Shown: one piece after another, positions 22,950 through 36,419 of the stretch
How the letters are laid out: every line of letters starts with the position of its first letter
Numbering within the stretch: the first letter of the stretch is position 1
Assembly: GCA_015680685.1 (NCBI GenBank)
Contig: MNCI01036279.1
Location: 1-64,000, forward strand
Reading direction: 5' to 3'
DNA from: Gnetum montanum
Lineage: Eukaryota > Streptophyta > Gnetopsida > Gnetales > Gnetaceae
Length of the DNA stretch: 64,000 nucleotides
Notes under the pieces: generated by a model
Told to the model about the DNA's origin: nothing
What the model saw: only the letters and a program-made list of their open reading frames with translations
Databases searched by the model: none
Made by a program: the position numbers and the translations under genes

Positions 22950-24240
22950 GTTTTTTACCACTTGGATTTTTTGAAATAAAGTTAAAAATGAATAAGTTAG
23001 ATGGCATTTGAGGTAGGGCTAAATGGCTTGATGAAGGAGTATTTTGAGAGGCTAGGGAATTAACATTTTTATTGGTCTTAGAAGATTATTTTAGGGGTTC
23101 AAGAGCTTTACCTTTCCTTTTATATTATTAAGTGTCACACTGCTAATGGCTATAAGTAAGAACTCAAACTTTCTTGCATGTAAATAATACGTGTAGCTTC
23201 AAAGATATCTTGGAGCTAATGTTCATCCATATGGTAGGGTAGCTTAGTTGAAGAAATTGTCCACCTTGAGATGAACTTGTCTATTTCTTCATTTATAGCT
23301 TGTTTCATAGAGATAAATGACATGATACTAGTGCTTTGTGGCATGTTGAATTAAAAGTATTCCATCAAGGTTGTAAAGCATTATTCAAGAGATGCAATAG
23401 ATCCATTATGGAAGGATCTATACTAGTTAAGCATCCTTCTAAGGAATGAGTTTGAAAAGCACCTGAGATTTATGTAAGAATAAGGGGACAACATGCATTC
23501 ATTCCTAAAAGTCACCATGTGGTTCACAATGTTACCAATTTCATTATTGTATTTGGTGAAAGTAGAAAGAGAAATACCTTTAGGTAGAATGGACATAGGG
23601 ATAGTCTGCTTGAGAGGGTTATTCAACATTTGGTTTAGAGAGATAGATGCATCTCCTTGCATGGCTATAGTCTTATCTATCTTGTCTTTATTTCTTTGAA
23701 GTTGAGGCATCATGTATGTAAGTAAGGCTAGCAATTTTGGACTCATGCCAATAATATTGACTAAATGCTAAATGAAAAGGGGAGATTGTCATATAGCTCC
23801 TTGTGTAACAAGATGGACAAAGTTAAATGATTGTAATGAAACAATTGGTTGGAAGATATTTAAATGATATTCTGCAAAAAATTATGGGGTTGTTTAAAAT
23901 GTAGGAATTGACATGGAAGGGAATGGTGATAATTTACATTGAGGTTAAGAAGTAGAAACTGCAATTAATGCCAAGTTGAATGTTTGAAAGAATTTGTGAG
24001 GATTGTTTATGCTATTTGTTAGGAAAAGATTATAAAGGAACCAATTAGGACCTAAAGTTGAATTGGAAAAATGTTGGGTGTTTGTAGTAGATGATGGATT
24101 TTTAAAAAGGGGATTGTGAGTACTTAAAATGTTAATGTTATGTATCTCGTGAGACTTCAAAAGATTGGAAATAGAATTGGAAATAATGTTCGGATTAGGA
24201 TCTTCCTTTAATCTTGTGATGTCATCCTTTGTCATATGTA
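22950..24240 (-). pseudogene. gag: Tat/Ogre-like gag remnant, unit 1
   Basis: Minus-strand gag core in broken frames: FTKYNNEIGNIVNHMVTFRN (KYDGTGDPxNH-type start), then W/Y..FHNGSIASLE..F..L..YF (WY..LP.GSI.SW..L...F block), then IMSFISMKQAINEEIDKFI.RW and TKLPYH (CNMKQ..NEPF..F..RW block). These blocks are typical of plant Tat/Ogre gag and unlike the plus-strand gag of elements A and 1-3. The upstream part (24235-23945) is Asn/Ser-rich and unrecognised. The gene is broken by several stops. Confidence 0.6.
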
Positions 24241-24499
24241 CATCTTTTGAGTCACGATCAAAGCTAGGTTTAGTTCTCCTAGTAATTAATATGTTAGAAT
24301 TAAGAGGATAATAAAAGATACTTTTAATTTTTCCTTCTTCAATTTGCAGGTGGACATTCTCCTAAATCTCTTCCTATTGTACAATGAATCTAGCAATCTT
24401 CTTTGCTTCACTATGATCCAGTTCAATTGGCTTGTTTAGATTAGGAAGGAAAGAAGGCATATCATTAACGTATTCATATTTTTCCATGATTTTAAACAT

Positions 24500-25861
24500 C
24501 TCATGTATTAGCGAAAACTCAAGTTCTCACTTAGCATAGACTATCATACAGTCTCTTTATTGAGTCGTTCTAAAAATACTTGCATGTGAACAATATTTCT
24601 AAACGTTCCAGAAGTCATTATTGAGGATGATGCCATAGCTTTGATGTGTGTTAACATGATCATAAGTGATTACATAAACTATTATCAATGTCTTTAGTTT
24701 CTTGCAAATTATCTTAGAAAACAAAAAAATTAATTTAGGACATCAAAATTTAAAGATATTAATGTTAATGTTAAGTTGTAGGATGGACATTAATTTTTCA
24801 AAGAAAACAATGAAACAAGGAAGATTAACAGAGTGTGTTGGGGTATTCTTGTTTGTTTTTTTTAGATCAAAAGTAGAGAATTGAAAAAGTAGAAAGGTTA
24901 ACGAAAATCAATGGAACTTCAAGTACTAGTCAAGCAAATTCCATAGAAACAAAGACTAGTTTCTATCGAATTAACTCTCTTTCTAGTGTCAAACATGTTG
25001 TGGTGAGAATTGAAGTGACCAACTCACAACAACTCATACAAAATATTGTATTTTCTTTTCTAATATTACTAATGCAAAACACTTTCTGCAACGGAAAATA
25101 TTCTAAAGATGTATCTCTAGATTGAATGAGGACTTTCTGGTCAAATTAATATAACCTAGTAGTAAAAGTAATGTTGAAGCCAAGAGAAAGTGATATAAAA
25201 ATTAAATGTAGCAAATAGTGGGAAATGAGGCAAAAAAGAAAAAATTAAAAACAATGTAAAATGTAGCAAATCGGAAAAAATGAAAAAAAAAATAGAGACA
25301 ATGTAAGAATAGAGAAAGAAGCAGATTTGTAGATAGACTAGTAAAAGAGTCATAGAAAACATAATTCTATCAATTAATTTACAAAAGCAATAGATCTATG
25401 CTAGGTAGAAGAGAATGATTGAAAAAAGGAAAAAATGTACTCTTTATTTTTAGAGAAACATTTATAACATATGATAAGAAAAATCCTTCCTTGTAGTTTA
25501 AGAAAAGGGAAGTTTAAGATAGAGGAAGTTTTATGAAAGAATAAAAAGGAAAAATAAAAATAAGCTATACCCTGTAGATCAGCAGCATGTTCAAATAAGA
25601 ACTAGATGACTCAAAGGCTACTAATGAATAGCTATGTTACCTTAATCTCTAATGTGTACACCTAATTGGATTTTCTTTCGAGATAAATACTCATGTAGGT
25701 ATCCGTCTGACATAATACGGATATGGATTGAAAAAGGCTATTTAGGGTTAATCCAAGGGATTTTTGTGTGTTAAGCATGTACACAATGAATGCGATACAA
25801 CCACGTGAAATGAAGATAGGATTTGCCAAGGATACAAGAGCTCTAAAAATGCAATGTGATT
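24500..25861. other. AT-rich stretch spanning the unit 1/unit 2 boundary
   Basis: No gene seen. The duplication boundary at 24990/24991 lies inside. From 24991 the sequence repeats bases 1-1087 minus the extra 220-bp block. In the minus-strand element model this would be leader plus U5. Confidence 0.5.
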
Positions 25862-26281
25862 GGTTGATGTATCTTTGTTCCTTGTTTGAGAGAGAATATG
25901 ATTAAATTTTACTTGACTCAATAAGAGATCTTATATCAAGGATAAATGATATAGATGAGATGCCCAAAGTATATTTCTTGGTCTTCTATTTATAGACAAA
26001 AAATTGCCCCATAGGTTATGAAGAAACGATGCATTGGGTCCTACAGAGACCACTTTGGAAGCTTTTGTATGTAGATTTGTTAATTTGATGATCAAAATGA
26101 TATCGACCATGGAAAGTAACTTCAGAAAAAGTAATGCAAAGATAACATCAAAAATAATATCAAATGCTGTAAAAAAGTTGAATGAGGTTATCTAGCTTGT
26201 AGGTAAGCAACTACTAAGAAGATGTATGTTGCACCCAAACTTCCAAATAGCTGAAAGGATGATAAGTATGGGTATAACATT
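25862..26281 (-). repeat. LTR-like repeat, minus orientation (unit 2)
   Basis: Identical to 1088-1507. The minus-strand TATAAATA is at 25987-25994. It is the candidate 5' LTR of the minus-strand gag-protease element whose other repeat is 19788-20187. Confidence 0.45.
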
Positions 26282-27605
26282 AATACCAATTTAACTCTTA
26301 AAAAAGTGAATGAAAAAAACATTATGTAGCTGATTTCATGTAGTTGGAATTAGGCTAGGATTATGATAATGATATTCATTATAAAAGGATATTTCTCTTG
26401 GATCCTTGTTCTCATTCTAAATAACTAGTTGTTTATAATTTAATGTGAAAATAGTTATGATTTGAATCTAAAGATTCTAACTTAAATTTGCAAGTCTTAT
26501 AAATTTTGAAGAGAAAACTTATTTTTTAAACAAATTATATTCTAAATGAGATTAGATTACACAATGAATTGCTTGTAATTATAGTGACATAGTTTGAAAA
26601 CATCTTCAATATATTATCTTAATATAAGTAATGATATATTAAATATATCATGTAGAGTTTTATTTCTAGTCTTTCATTTATAAATAATTAAACTAAAATA
26701 AACCAATAGTAATCTTAATTACATTATTTACATACCATTTTAGTAGAGTGTGGTCTATATCCTTTACAACTTTTAACAAATAAAATCTAAATACTCAATC
26801 CTCTATATATACTTAGTGGGATATACACAGTCAATCATTAATTTGAAGAGACTGATTGCTTGAATTGTGAAAACCATCAAAATATAATTATTCTTAAAAT
26901 TTGTCATTTTCTTAAGAAAAACATTTATAAGTAATTGAAAAAAATCTTTGAGCTGGACAAACACACATTTATTAATTCTTGTTGCTCAATATTATTAGGA
27001 TAAATAAAAATAAGAAATTTATATTAAAGTTTACAAACGCTAGTTCAACATTCATAATATGCATGCATAAATGTAGGCTTTGAGCTATGCATTTTGTAGC
27101 GTAAGGGGTGAGATAGTTTTAAAGATGTATCATAGTTTAAAAATCTTAATTTGAATATTTGATTGCAAAACTGAGAATCTTAATTGGCTGGCAAACTGAC
27201 ATAACATTTATTGAAATAGAATACTTACTTAAAAAATAATAGAAATAAAAAATGCAAGTAATCCATGGGTAAAAAATAGAAATTAAGAATAGCTGATTGC
27301 AGACTTGGGAATCTTAATTCACCAAATCCAAAACCCATATATTAAAGTTACCAATATCATATATTTCTTAAAAAAGATGAAAAAAAGAGTCCAAAAACTA
27401 CATTGGGATGGAATGAAACATGCGACTTAGTATTTGTATGCAATTACGTTACTGTTAACTTAGCTCAGCTCAATTGGCAGTGCAGAGGAGCATCCGAAAC
27501 CAAACATCTACTTAATTTTAAATTTGTAAACTATCACGGCAGAACCTACAGCGTTGCTGACAGCACACGTTATAGGTTTCCCGCGCATTCCGGACCAGAA
27601 CCAGC
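26282..27605. other. AT-rich intergenic stretch, unit 2
   Basis: Counterpart of 1508-2835. Identity with unit 1 is complete up to 26463 and then drops to a few percent divergence, plus an insertion near 26818 in unit 2. No gene seen. Confidence 0.55.
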
Positions 27606-27610
27606 GCAGT

Positions 27611-27966
27611 TTACACTCTATCCAGGGGAAACCATGCCATGCCTCTCACTAATTGCCCTCTAATGCTGCTTGCGATGAGGTTCCATCCAGGGAAGCTGAT
27701 GCTTCTCACTAATTTCTGCCGAACTTTCCTTGTGCTCAAGGTCATGTGCCTGGTTATTTTCTGAATTTTCTGTGACACAGAAACAAAAATAAGGAACTGC
27801 GATGCCGGTTTAAAGAACCTGGTTCACAAGCATAAGTTGTACCTTTAATATTAGGAAGGTGTATATGTAATAACCCAGAGTAAAGAAAACTTACAAAACC
27901 ATTTGCCTGAGAAACGCTTAGCAGCAAGAGGAGGAAGAGGTAGACTGCAATCTTGTTAACCCTCAT
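27611..27966 (-). CDS. Candidate two-exon gene for a small secreted protein, unit 2
   Basis: Copy of the gene at 2836-3165. Exon 1 (27966-27895) differs from unit 1 by one codon (Leu for Gln in the hydrophobic core). The 5' splice site GTAAGT starts at 27894. The intron is 125 nt and ends GTGTCACAG (G at 27770). Exon 2 (27769-27611) is open for 52 codons, ending WFPLDRV and TAA. The intron is longer than in unit 1, yet both splice sites and the exon 2 phase are kept. I do not recognise the product. With no homologue to compare, it is a hypothesis resting on the signal-peptide-like exon, splice sites and copy comparison. Confidence 0.32.
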
Positions 27967-30590
27967 TCTGCTCTATATATGTATTTTGTTTCCTGTTTGG
28001 CTGTTGCTATTGCTCACTCTTCCTGCGATTTCCCGCATATCCATTTAGAACCGGCTGCATAATAATATACTACTAAGCCATGTTCCTTTGTAGAAGTTTC
28101 ACGGATGTAAGTTGTAACGTCGTTGAAAATATATCGCGAAGACCAGGCAGGAAGGCTAGGCTTCTTTGCTTCATCTTTCCACGTACTGCAGGGAAACTAG
28201 GCTTCTTTGCTGGATTTTTAAACGGAGTGCGTCGAAATTTTTGGACAGTAACGTCAAAATCTAGCCCCTGCATTTACGCAAACCTAAAGCTTTCTATCTT
28301 TACCGATATGCAAATTGTTTATTTACCTTCCAATAAGACGAACATGAAGACGGGATGGATAAACAAATTTAAATGGTCTTGACAGTAGGATCGAAGTCAG
28401 GGAACAAGTATTTCTTTATTTCTTCATTTCATGTGATTCTACACGGTAGTCATAACTCATGACCACGGTAGTCATAACTCATAACCAGCAGTACAAGGCA
28501 TGGACTCTGCAAGTGACTGTTTTTGTCAGAATAAGCTCTGATTCAAGTTACTCGGCAAACTTGCGGAACAAACTTGCGGAACAGTAAAAAAGGAACTTGT
28601 TGAAATTTGAATTTTTATCTCTTTGATCATTTCAAAAGACATAGATTTGTGACCGTGCTCGTGAGTTGCAAGTTAGTCACCCAGCAAGAAAAGCTGCAAA
28701 CTCTCAACCTACGGGTCCATTATCATCCCAGTGTTAGATTTATCATTTTTTAAGATAAAAGGTTGTTGCTACTTGCTAGCTTAAATCCAATTTTTAAAGT
28801 AGTTTTATTTTACTTCGGTGCTGGTGCTGTTCCGCTCTATGTTTATAGTCAAATTATTTGTAATCCAATGATCAATACATGATCATAATTCTGACCACCT
28901 TGAACAAACTTGCTTAATTATTTAAGTTTTTATAAACACATGTATCTGCTAGTGGTTTTATGTTTCCGGTAGTCCCAGGAGTAATAAAATCCATTTGATG
29001 ACTTGAAAATAGTGTTTAGCAATAGTAAGCAATAGAAGTCGTGATGATTTGGAAATAATGTTTAGCAATAGTGAAGAGTAACATGGTGGACCTATAAGCA
29101 ATAGAACCCTATAATGAGTTGGGGATACCAAGTATTTAAGAGATGACATGGTGTACCATCCTGACAAAAAAAATGGTAAGACCAATAACATAATATAAAA
29201 AATCGGTAAAACAGATATCTATAATGAACTGTAGTTGGCCACATAACAAACACATTCTTGTAAATTGCAACATGATAGCGAAAGTTTTAATCTACGTATT
29301 CCATCCCGTATCCTTCATTTTCCTATTCTGTATAATGTATTTCTTGGCTTTTGAGCAAGTGCCATTTGCAAAAGAAAAATAAGTAAAATGTACACAACTC
29401 CAACAAAAATGGTACGCCATCGCTTATTCATTTAAGGATATCCAACACACAAGTTAAACAACAGAGAAAACCAGTTACGAGAAACAGAAATAGCAAGGCA
29501 GCAAAAAGATTATTCTCGTGCTCGGATTAAATTTGACAAATTTAGCAGAGCATTAATGCTCTGCCACTAATATTACGGTACATATTTGCCTTATCCTACT
29601 CTAGTGCATTCTTTATTTGAAATTGCTTTCAAAATGTTATCCTATAGTGAAGGATTAGTAAAGGTTAAAACATAAGCCATGGCTTAAGAAAATGCTATAG
29701 CCGGTGTACCTGCATCATGCATGTTAGTAAAGGTTAAAACATAAATATTGCTTACTAAAATTACTATCATGAATTACGGTAAATATGTTTTATACATCAC
29801 AGGGATTTTGTTTGTTTTTCCTTTTTCTACATTTTATTCCTTCCTTTCAGCTGCAAAAGTATTTGTTGTAACCTTTTGTATATTTAAAAATTCTTAGAAA
29901 TATTAACAATTTATAAACATGGAAGATATTTATCTTCCATTCTAATTTCCTTGAGATTCTTTAGGACTTTGCATTTCCAATTTCATGCCAAAAAACTATA
30001 TCTACTCTAAGATATACATAGCCAATTAGATTGGTGTGTCAATATAGTACCCATTAAAGGTGGAATATGTGACTTGCAAAGCACAACCCTTATATTCTAA
30101 TCTATTCAGCAATGCTTCATCATAAGTATAAATGCTATTATTCCATTACCATATTTTTTAAAAAAAATATCTATCTTTTGTGCTCTTAAATGCTATTATG
30201 CCATTGCCATATTCTTAAAAAATAAATAATATATTTCTTTTGTTCTCTTGAGAAAATTTCCATCTTTCGTGGCTTTGGAATGCAAATGCCTTCCCAATTG
30301 CTACAAAGAGCACACTAGATGTGGAAATAAAAAATTTAAACTTTAAACAAAAAGCCTAGAAGTAAGGTTACAAAACTAACTTACATGGAATACATTCAAG
30401 GTATTTTTGTGAATTTTTTGATGCAAATGTGTTTATTTGTACGCTTATTTTTTAAAAAATATTGTATTCCCATTTGTAACTTCCAAAAAAAAGGATGTAG
30501 ATAACATATTTACTTTCAATAATTTACAATTATTTTTTGCATTTCTAAACATATTTGAAATTCCAAGAAACATAATTGCATTTTTTAGTG
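27967..30590. other. Non-coding stretch upstream of the secreted-protein candidate, unit 2
   Basis: Counterpart of 3166-5860 with many small indels. The segment homologous to 41701-41807 lies at about 28691-28798. No additional gene seen. Confidence 0.5.
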
Positions 30591-30599
30591 AAGTTTAAA

Positions 30600-32400
30600 A
30601 AGATATTATTAGTTGATCTTTTCATATTACAAAGGCTAGAGCATCATCCAAAAAGAAGACATAGCAAGACTCATCATAGACATCATGGCCATGATAGGAA
30701 CCACTAAGATCTTTATGACTATGATGAGCCTTTGTTGGCTACTCAAAACATGTTAAACATTTCAAAGATAGTTATAATTGTAGCAAGGCACTTGGAAGAT
30801 AGTCGAATCAAGAGGTTGAATATGAACAATATTCCCACGTTCTAAGGGTAATATGATTTAGATCCATAAAACTATCTTCAAGCATTTCATGACACCTGTC
30901 TTAGAGAACATAGAGATCAAATGGCGGAACCTAAAACTATTCTCAAGGATACTTATCAAGAAAGCTAAAAATTGGTTCCAATCTATAGAACTAGAATCCA
31001 TTTGCCATTGGAATACTATATTGAAACTCTTTAATGACAAATAATGTACTATAGAGAGTCCAACTTACAAAGATAGATATAAGTATAGAAACAAGGAAAG
31101 CATGAGTTCTTGGATGCATCCTTGGGCTAGTACTATTCTCTTTTGCACTAATGCCCAAGCCATGGATACTCCCAATGGGACCAACTCCATCATATCATAG
31201 ATGGACTAAGGAATGAAATAAGGAAAACTCCTAGGATCTATGCGCAAGGAAGACTTTCTAAGCTATTAGTACATTAGATCCAAAGGCTAATAAATCAAGT
31301 GGTTAAAGAAGAAAGGGAACTCAAAAAACATGAAAGCATTGAAAAAGATTACAGAGACCCTCCATTCATAAAAGTGGGATGCATTTCTATGATACTAAGC
31401 AAGAGGCACCACTTGATTAAGTGGTGCAAAGGAAAATCTTATTGATATAGAAATCTATCATTGAAATATTGGCTAAGGTAGACAAGATGTGTGACTCCTT
31501 AGATAAGAAGTTCCAAATAGCTTCAAAAATTGTAGAGGAATGAAGAGACCAAGGGAGTACTGACCAAGAAAAGAAAGAAGAGAAAGGATGTCAAACACAA
31601 ATGTTATAAAGACTAGGGTAAAGCTATAGTAGTAGAGAAGGTTGCAAATTTAGAAAAAGATGATGATGGTTATGACATTTGCCAATATGAACATCCTAAG
31701 GGATGTTGTTTAATAGTGTCACATCTACAAGAATCTAGAGTATACACTTTACATCCTAGATTGGCAAAATGACAAGCACCTAGGCGGTTGTCTTTTCCAT
31801 AAGGAAACTATAGGTAGCAATTCCACAAATAAACATGTTATCCAAGTGGAGTGCCTTCTCAACCTAAGGAGTAGTATTGGCAGTGGCAACACCCATAGTC
31901 ATGGGGGATGGCAACAATATCCTTATCAACAACCTAATTCCTATGGATACTATGTCCAGCAACTTGTATCCCTATGTGACTCTTCTAGCCATGCCTCCTT
32001 CGCTTACCACTACTACCCTCTAGAATACTACCAAGCACCTTCTCCAAGAAGGAAAATTCTTTTTCCTTTCATTCTCCTCAACATCCATCAACTCTTGTAC
32101 CATAACCAACAACACATTTACCACCTGGTCCATCGATGAAAGGTGAAATTCCCAAGTAGCCATAGCAAAGAAATGTCATGAGGGTAGTGAATATATAGTT
32201 AGATATTTGTGTGAGTGGCCCTAAATCCAAGCCTCATAAAAGGTCATTCTTCATAACCAAGAGCTCCATAAAACCCTCACAAACACTTGTGACTACCAAT
32301 GCTACTACTCCTACATATGGAAATTCTATGAAGCCACCTTCAAGCCAAACATCTTCCCAAATCCACATTGTCATGTTGATCCATCCAATCACAAATTAGA
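30600..32400 (+). pseudogene. gag: Element A gag, unit 2
   Basis: Copy of 5870-7640. The gag core motifs and knuckle-like block (YDICQYEHPKGCC, 31671-31709) are better kept than in unit 1: the second Cys and the Gly survive. The C-terminal Pro/Tyr/Ser-rich tail is open at 31846-32139 and 32211-32399. Frameshifts and stops remain. As in unit 1, the gag N-terminus and any LTR are absent, so the truncation predates the duplication. Confidence 0.8.
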
Positions 32401-32439
32401 TAAAGGTTGGCCACCTTCCCAAAAAATAATTTGATTCTA

Positions 32440-32960
32440 GAAACCCCTCATCTACTTATAGATTGTAGGAAATGAACCATGAACGGCCTTCTTGGATTCA
32501 TGTTCCAATGTCAACTTGATTTCCTAAGAAATGTACAAGACTTAGAGTCTACCTCCTTTAGAAAAGAGCAACATCATATTAGAGCTAGTAGATCAATCCA
32601 TCACTATCACTCTAGGACTAGTAGAGGACATTATGACAACCATCTATGGATGATTCTATCTTATTTATTTCTTGTGAATCATGTGGTGAATTGCAAAGAG
32701 TACTTCCTTATTAGTATAGGAAGGGTATGGCTGAGCATATTAGATGCTAGGATGGGGATTAGAGACATTTCATTGAAAATTTCCAAGGAAAATGAATTTG
32801 GTAAAGCTGAGAAGAAAAAGGTTCCATGCATTGCATATAGTGATAAAGGGTGTCATTGCATGCAACAATTCTAGACAATCAAAGACACATCCTGGCAAGT
32901 ATCCAATTAGTGTGTTGAAATAATAGTGATTCAAAGGTGCCTATATGTAGGAGCCATAAG
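32440..32960 (+). pseudogene. Element A protease, unit 2
   Basis: Copy of 7648-8165. An open stretch (32479-32874) covers FLVNHVVN, the second conserved block (IGRVWLSILDARMGIRD) and the tail KKKVPCIAYSDKGCHC. The DSG active-site region is frameshifted. Confidence 0.65.
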
Positions 32961-33099
32961 AAAAGAAGATATCCAGTGGATCATAATCGATGATCAGAAT
33001 AAATAAACCATGTGCATGGAATTAGCCAAGAGCGTCATTAGCACCTATGTTGAAAGCATGGAGAAAATGGAGAAAAATAGATTAGGGAGAGTTGGAGAT

Positions 33100-34145
33100 C
33101 CCTAACAACTTCAAATAGGAGCTCCTTGGACTAAAAGCTTTACTGGCAGGCATGGGATATGCTCTTCTGAATAATGGTAAGCTACTAATCATTAATGTTA
33201 GTCTTACCCTTAAACAAAAATAGCAATTATTGAAGGTGATGAACAAATTCACAATAGCCTTTACTTGGTCAAACATGAGATTAGAAGAATAGAGCTATGG
33301 ATATGCAAGCACCATATCTATAGAAACTTCTCCATTAAGTCAAAAAGGAAACCACAATAAAAATTGAACCCCAAACTCAATAAGATAATCAAGGAGAATA
33401 TTAAATAACTCCTCAAGGCAAGGTTCATCTACCTAATTGTGGATAGCAAATGGGTTAGGCCACTTGTTATTCTTCCAAAAGAAAAGGAAAATGAAGAGCC
33501 TACATAGACTTTCAACTATTGAACATGGTAGCTTATAAATAACACTTTCCATTACCATTTCTGGACCAAGTATTAGATACCATAGCATTGCATTACTGCT
33601 ATAGCTTCTTGGATGGACATAGTGGCTATAACCAAATTTAGATAACACTGGAAGACCAGGCCAAAACTACATTCACTAATCCCTGGGGTACTTTTGAGTA
33701 CATGGAAATGCACTTTGGTCTATGTATGCTCCTACTACATTCCAACATTTAGTCCTCAACATCTTTCAACATAAAATTGATAGTAGGGTACAAGTCTTCA
33801 TGGATGACTTTTTTACCTATGGGGCTACATTTGAGAAAGAGTTGGAACAACTTAAGCAAGCACTTAAAAGATGTGTGTAGAAAAATTTGAGGCTTAATTA
33901 GCAAAAGAGCCACTTGATGGTTGAAGAAGGCATTGTCTTAGGGCATAAAATTTCTAGGAAAGCGATCAATGTGGACCTGAAAAAAGCACAAGTCATCCAA
34001 GAAATTACTAGGCGACTAGAAATGGTAAAAGATATAAGGTCATTGTTTGGCCATAATGGCTATTACAAGCACTTCACCAAGAACTTTTGGAAAATTTCTA
34101 CACCATTAATGGAACAAACTAAGAAGAATGCACCTTTCATCTAGA
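33100..34145 (+). pseudogene. Element A reverse transcriptase, unit 2
   Basis: Copy of 8330-9300 with the active-site FMDD box near 33800-33815. A 76-codon open stretch (33914-34144) covers the thumb/connection segment (GHKISRKAINVDLKKAQVIQ, LFGHNGYYKHFTKNF). Stops such as TAG in LRLN*QK (W in unit 1) arose after the duplication. Confidence 0.82.
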
Positions 34146-34620
34146 CTAGGGAATGTGAGAGTGCATTCTAACAATTAAAGTATAAGCTGGTAAGAACTTC
34201 AATTCTATGGGTACCTAATTGGTCCAAGCCATTCTAAATTTTAACTAATGTATCTAATTATGCTTTGTGAGTTGTGCTTACATAATTGGATGATCAAAAG
34301 CATCCCTACTACATCCATTGTGCAAGCCAAAGAATTGTGGTTGCATAATTGAATTACACTACCACTAAAATGAAGCTCATGGAAGTGGTATATGCCTTAG
34401 AAAAATTTAAGCTCTATGTTCTTGGATATCTAGTTTTTGTGCATACAAATCATAGTGCTATCTAGTTCCTTATGAACAAAAAAATGGTGAGCCTTTGTGT
34501 CATACGGTGGCTAGTAATTCTTTAGGACTTTGACCTTTCTAGGGTGGATTATAAGAAAACTGAGAATGTAGTCACTAACTTCTTATCTTTATTAGAATGG
34601 GATAACAAAAAGGATGAAGG
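34146..34620 (+). pseudogene. Element A RNase H, unit 2
   Basis: Broken frames with NVSNYAL, LNYTTTKMKLMEVVYALEKF, YVLGYLVFVHTNH and RWLVIL. Same order as element 3. Not functional. Confidence 0.65.
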
Positions 34621-34699
34621 ATCATTACTTGATCAACTTCAAGATAAACTTCTCTTTGTTGAAACTACTGAAGTTCAAAGTCCCAAAGATTCTAATCAC

Positions 34700-35490
34700 A
34701 TCCTCTCTTACCTACTTGGTCAAGAGATGCTATAGGAATGGGATAGCAAGAACAAACAAAAATTTTTTTACCAAGCTAAATGCTACATGGAAATCAAGAT
34801 AACCACTATAGGAGTTATGCTAATGGCCTCATAAAATAGTGTGTACCTGATGCTAATTAACTTTGAATCCTCTAGGATGCTCATGAAGGTTTTTTCAAGG
34901 CCCATTTTGCTAAGAGGAGGAAAACCATTAAAATCCTCTTGGTAGGATATTACTGGCTAATGATATTTAGGGATGTCCATTAGTTCTTCTGTTCATATGA
35001 TAGATACCAAAGAGATGGAAGAATGACTGTACAAATGGAAGGACAACAATAGTGAATTCAATCACTAGAGCCTTTTCATCTTTGGGGCATTGATTTCATG
35101 GGGTCCATCAACCTCATGTCCAATGAAAAGGCATACATCAACGTTGCCCTTAACTACTACACTAAGTGAGCTAAAGCCATTACTATCACTGACTATTCAT
35201 ACTCTACAATGGCATGATCCATATAAAAAGATGTGGCAAATAGCTTTGGTATTTTAAGGGAACTAATTTCTAATAATGGAACACATTTTACAAGTGTTAC
35301 ATTTTAGAAACTTATGCAACACTTGGAGGTAGAACACAAGCTCACAACTCCATACCAACCTAAGTTAATAGTCAAGGAAAGATCACTAACAATAAAATAA
35401 CTAGAATACTAATCCATATACTTAGTAAATATAGGAAAAACTAGAGCATAAAACTCAATGATGCTATTTATACATATTAGTTAACATGGA
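34700..35490 (+). pseudogene. Element A integrase, 3'-truncated, unit 2
   Basis: Copy of 9940-10690. It shows KNKQKFFYQAKCYM, the ILLVGYYW zinc-domain segment, the FHLWGIDFMGPINLMSN core start in one frame (about 35080-35120), NYYTK and ISNNGTHFTS-type motif 2. It ends at the same point as unit 1, before the integrase C-terminal domain. Confidence 0.7.
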
Positions 35491-36213
35491 AACTTCCTAT
35501 CAATTCACAAAAATTTCAAAATGTTAGTCAATAGATGGAAAATTTAAAATTCCTGTCATCAAATCATCAATTTAAATTAAGAACATACAAAAATAATTTT
35601 CAAATGTGAATTTTTCACATTAGTGAGAATAGAGAAAATAATTCCATAATTAAGCATGCTCACTTTGAAGTAGAATTGGGATAGAAATGTCATCTCTTGG
35701 GAAGTCTTTTTTTTTCACCAAAAAGGGATTCAATCTTAGAAGCCATAACTTTTGATTTCGGAAGCCTCTTTTGGTAAATGAAGAGTCATTTCCTATAGAT
35801 TTCAACCTTCCAGACCCAATGGTGAAGTAAGATCTATCCTAGGGAACCTCAAAAATTAGATTTTACCCCTTTCCCAATATAGTGCCTAAAAATCCTCAAA
35901 GTTTAATTTTGGCATCACTCAAGCATACAATGTTATTTTTCAACATATAAATAGTCATTTCTAGTATTTTTCACCCCTTTGAACTCAATGGTAATTAGAT
36001 TTATCATCTACGCACCCAATAATTCAATTATATCATAAATTCAACCTTTTGGGCTTTAGGATTTAGTGCATTACCCTTACATATAGTCTTAAGATAACAA
36101 TGGCATGTCATTACTTACATTACTAGAGTCAATGTTCTTAAGGAGGTAGAATGGTTGTTAAGGATTAGATAATATAGTTACATATTACTAAAATTAAATG
36201 ATGTATTTAAATA
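35491..36213 (+). other. Spacer between integrase remnant and CCR4 fragment, unit 2
   Basis: Counterpart of 10695-11413, with TATAAATA at 35946-35953. No coding signal. Confidence 0.5.
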
Positions 36214-36218
36214 CTAGT
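36214..36218. other. Empty target site of element 1 in unit 2
   Basis: The sequence AAATACTAGTAAAATTAG here corresponds to AAATA-CTACT-[element 1]-CTACT-AAAATTAG in unit 1. One copy of the 5-bp target is present (one base different), as expected for a site that never received the element. Confidence 0.88.
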
Positions 36219-36419
36219 AAAATTAGATATTGTAATTATAAAATTAGAAAATGTAGTTAAATTAGTTGGAGAATTAGTTATATCTGTATCAATTGATTAT
36301 TAGTCAATGAATCAGTTGGTGTATTAGTTGGAGAATTAATTGATGAAAGAGAACCATCGTCAACAATTAAGAAGATGTATATCAATTCATCTTATAATTA
36401 AATCATATGATAGAACAAC

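Larger units (their letters stand above)
1..24990. repeat. Tandem segmental duplication, unit 1
   Basis: The sequence starting at base 1 recurs from 24991 (AAACATGTTGTGG) and stays collinear for about 16.7 kb, giving a period of 24990. Sampled stretches differ by about 3-5 percent. Unit 1 differs from unit 2 by an extra 6.9-kb LTR element (11419-18319), an extra 220-bp duplication around the N at 971, a 51-bp tandem duplication near 5186, and many small indels. The left edge may lie before the window. Confidence 0.95.
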
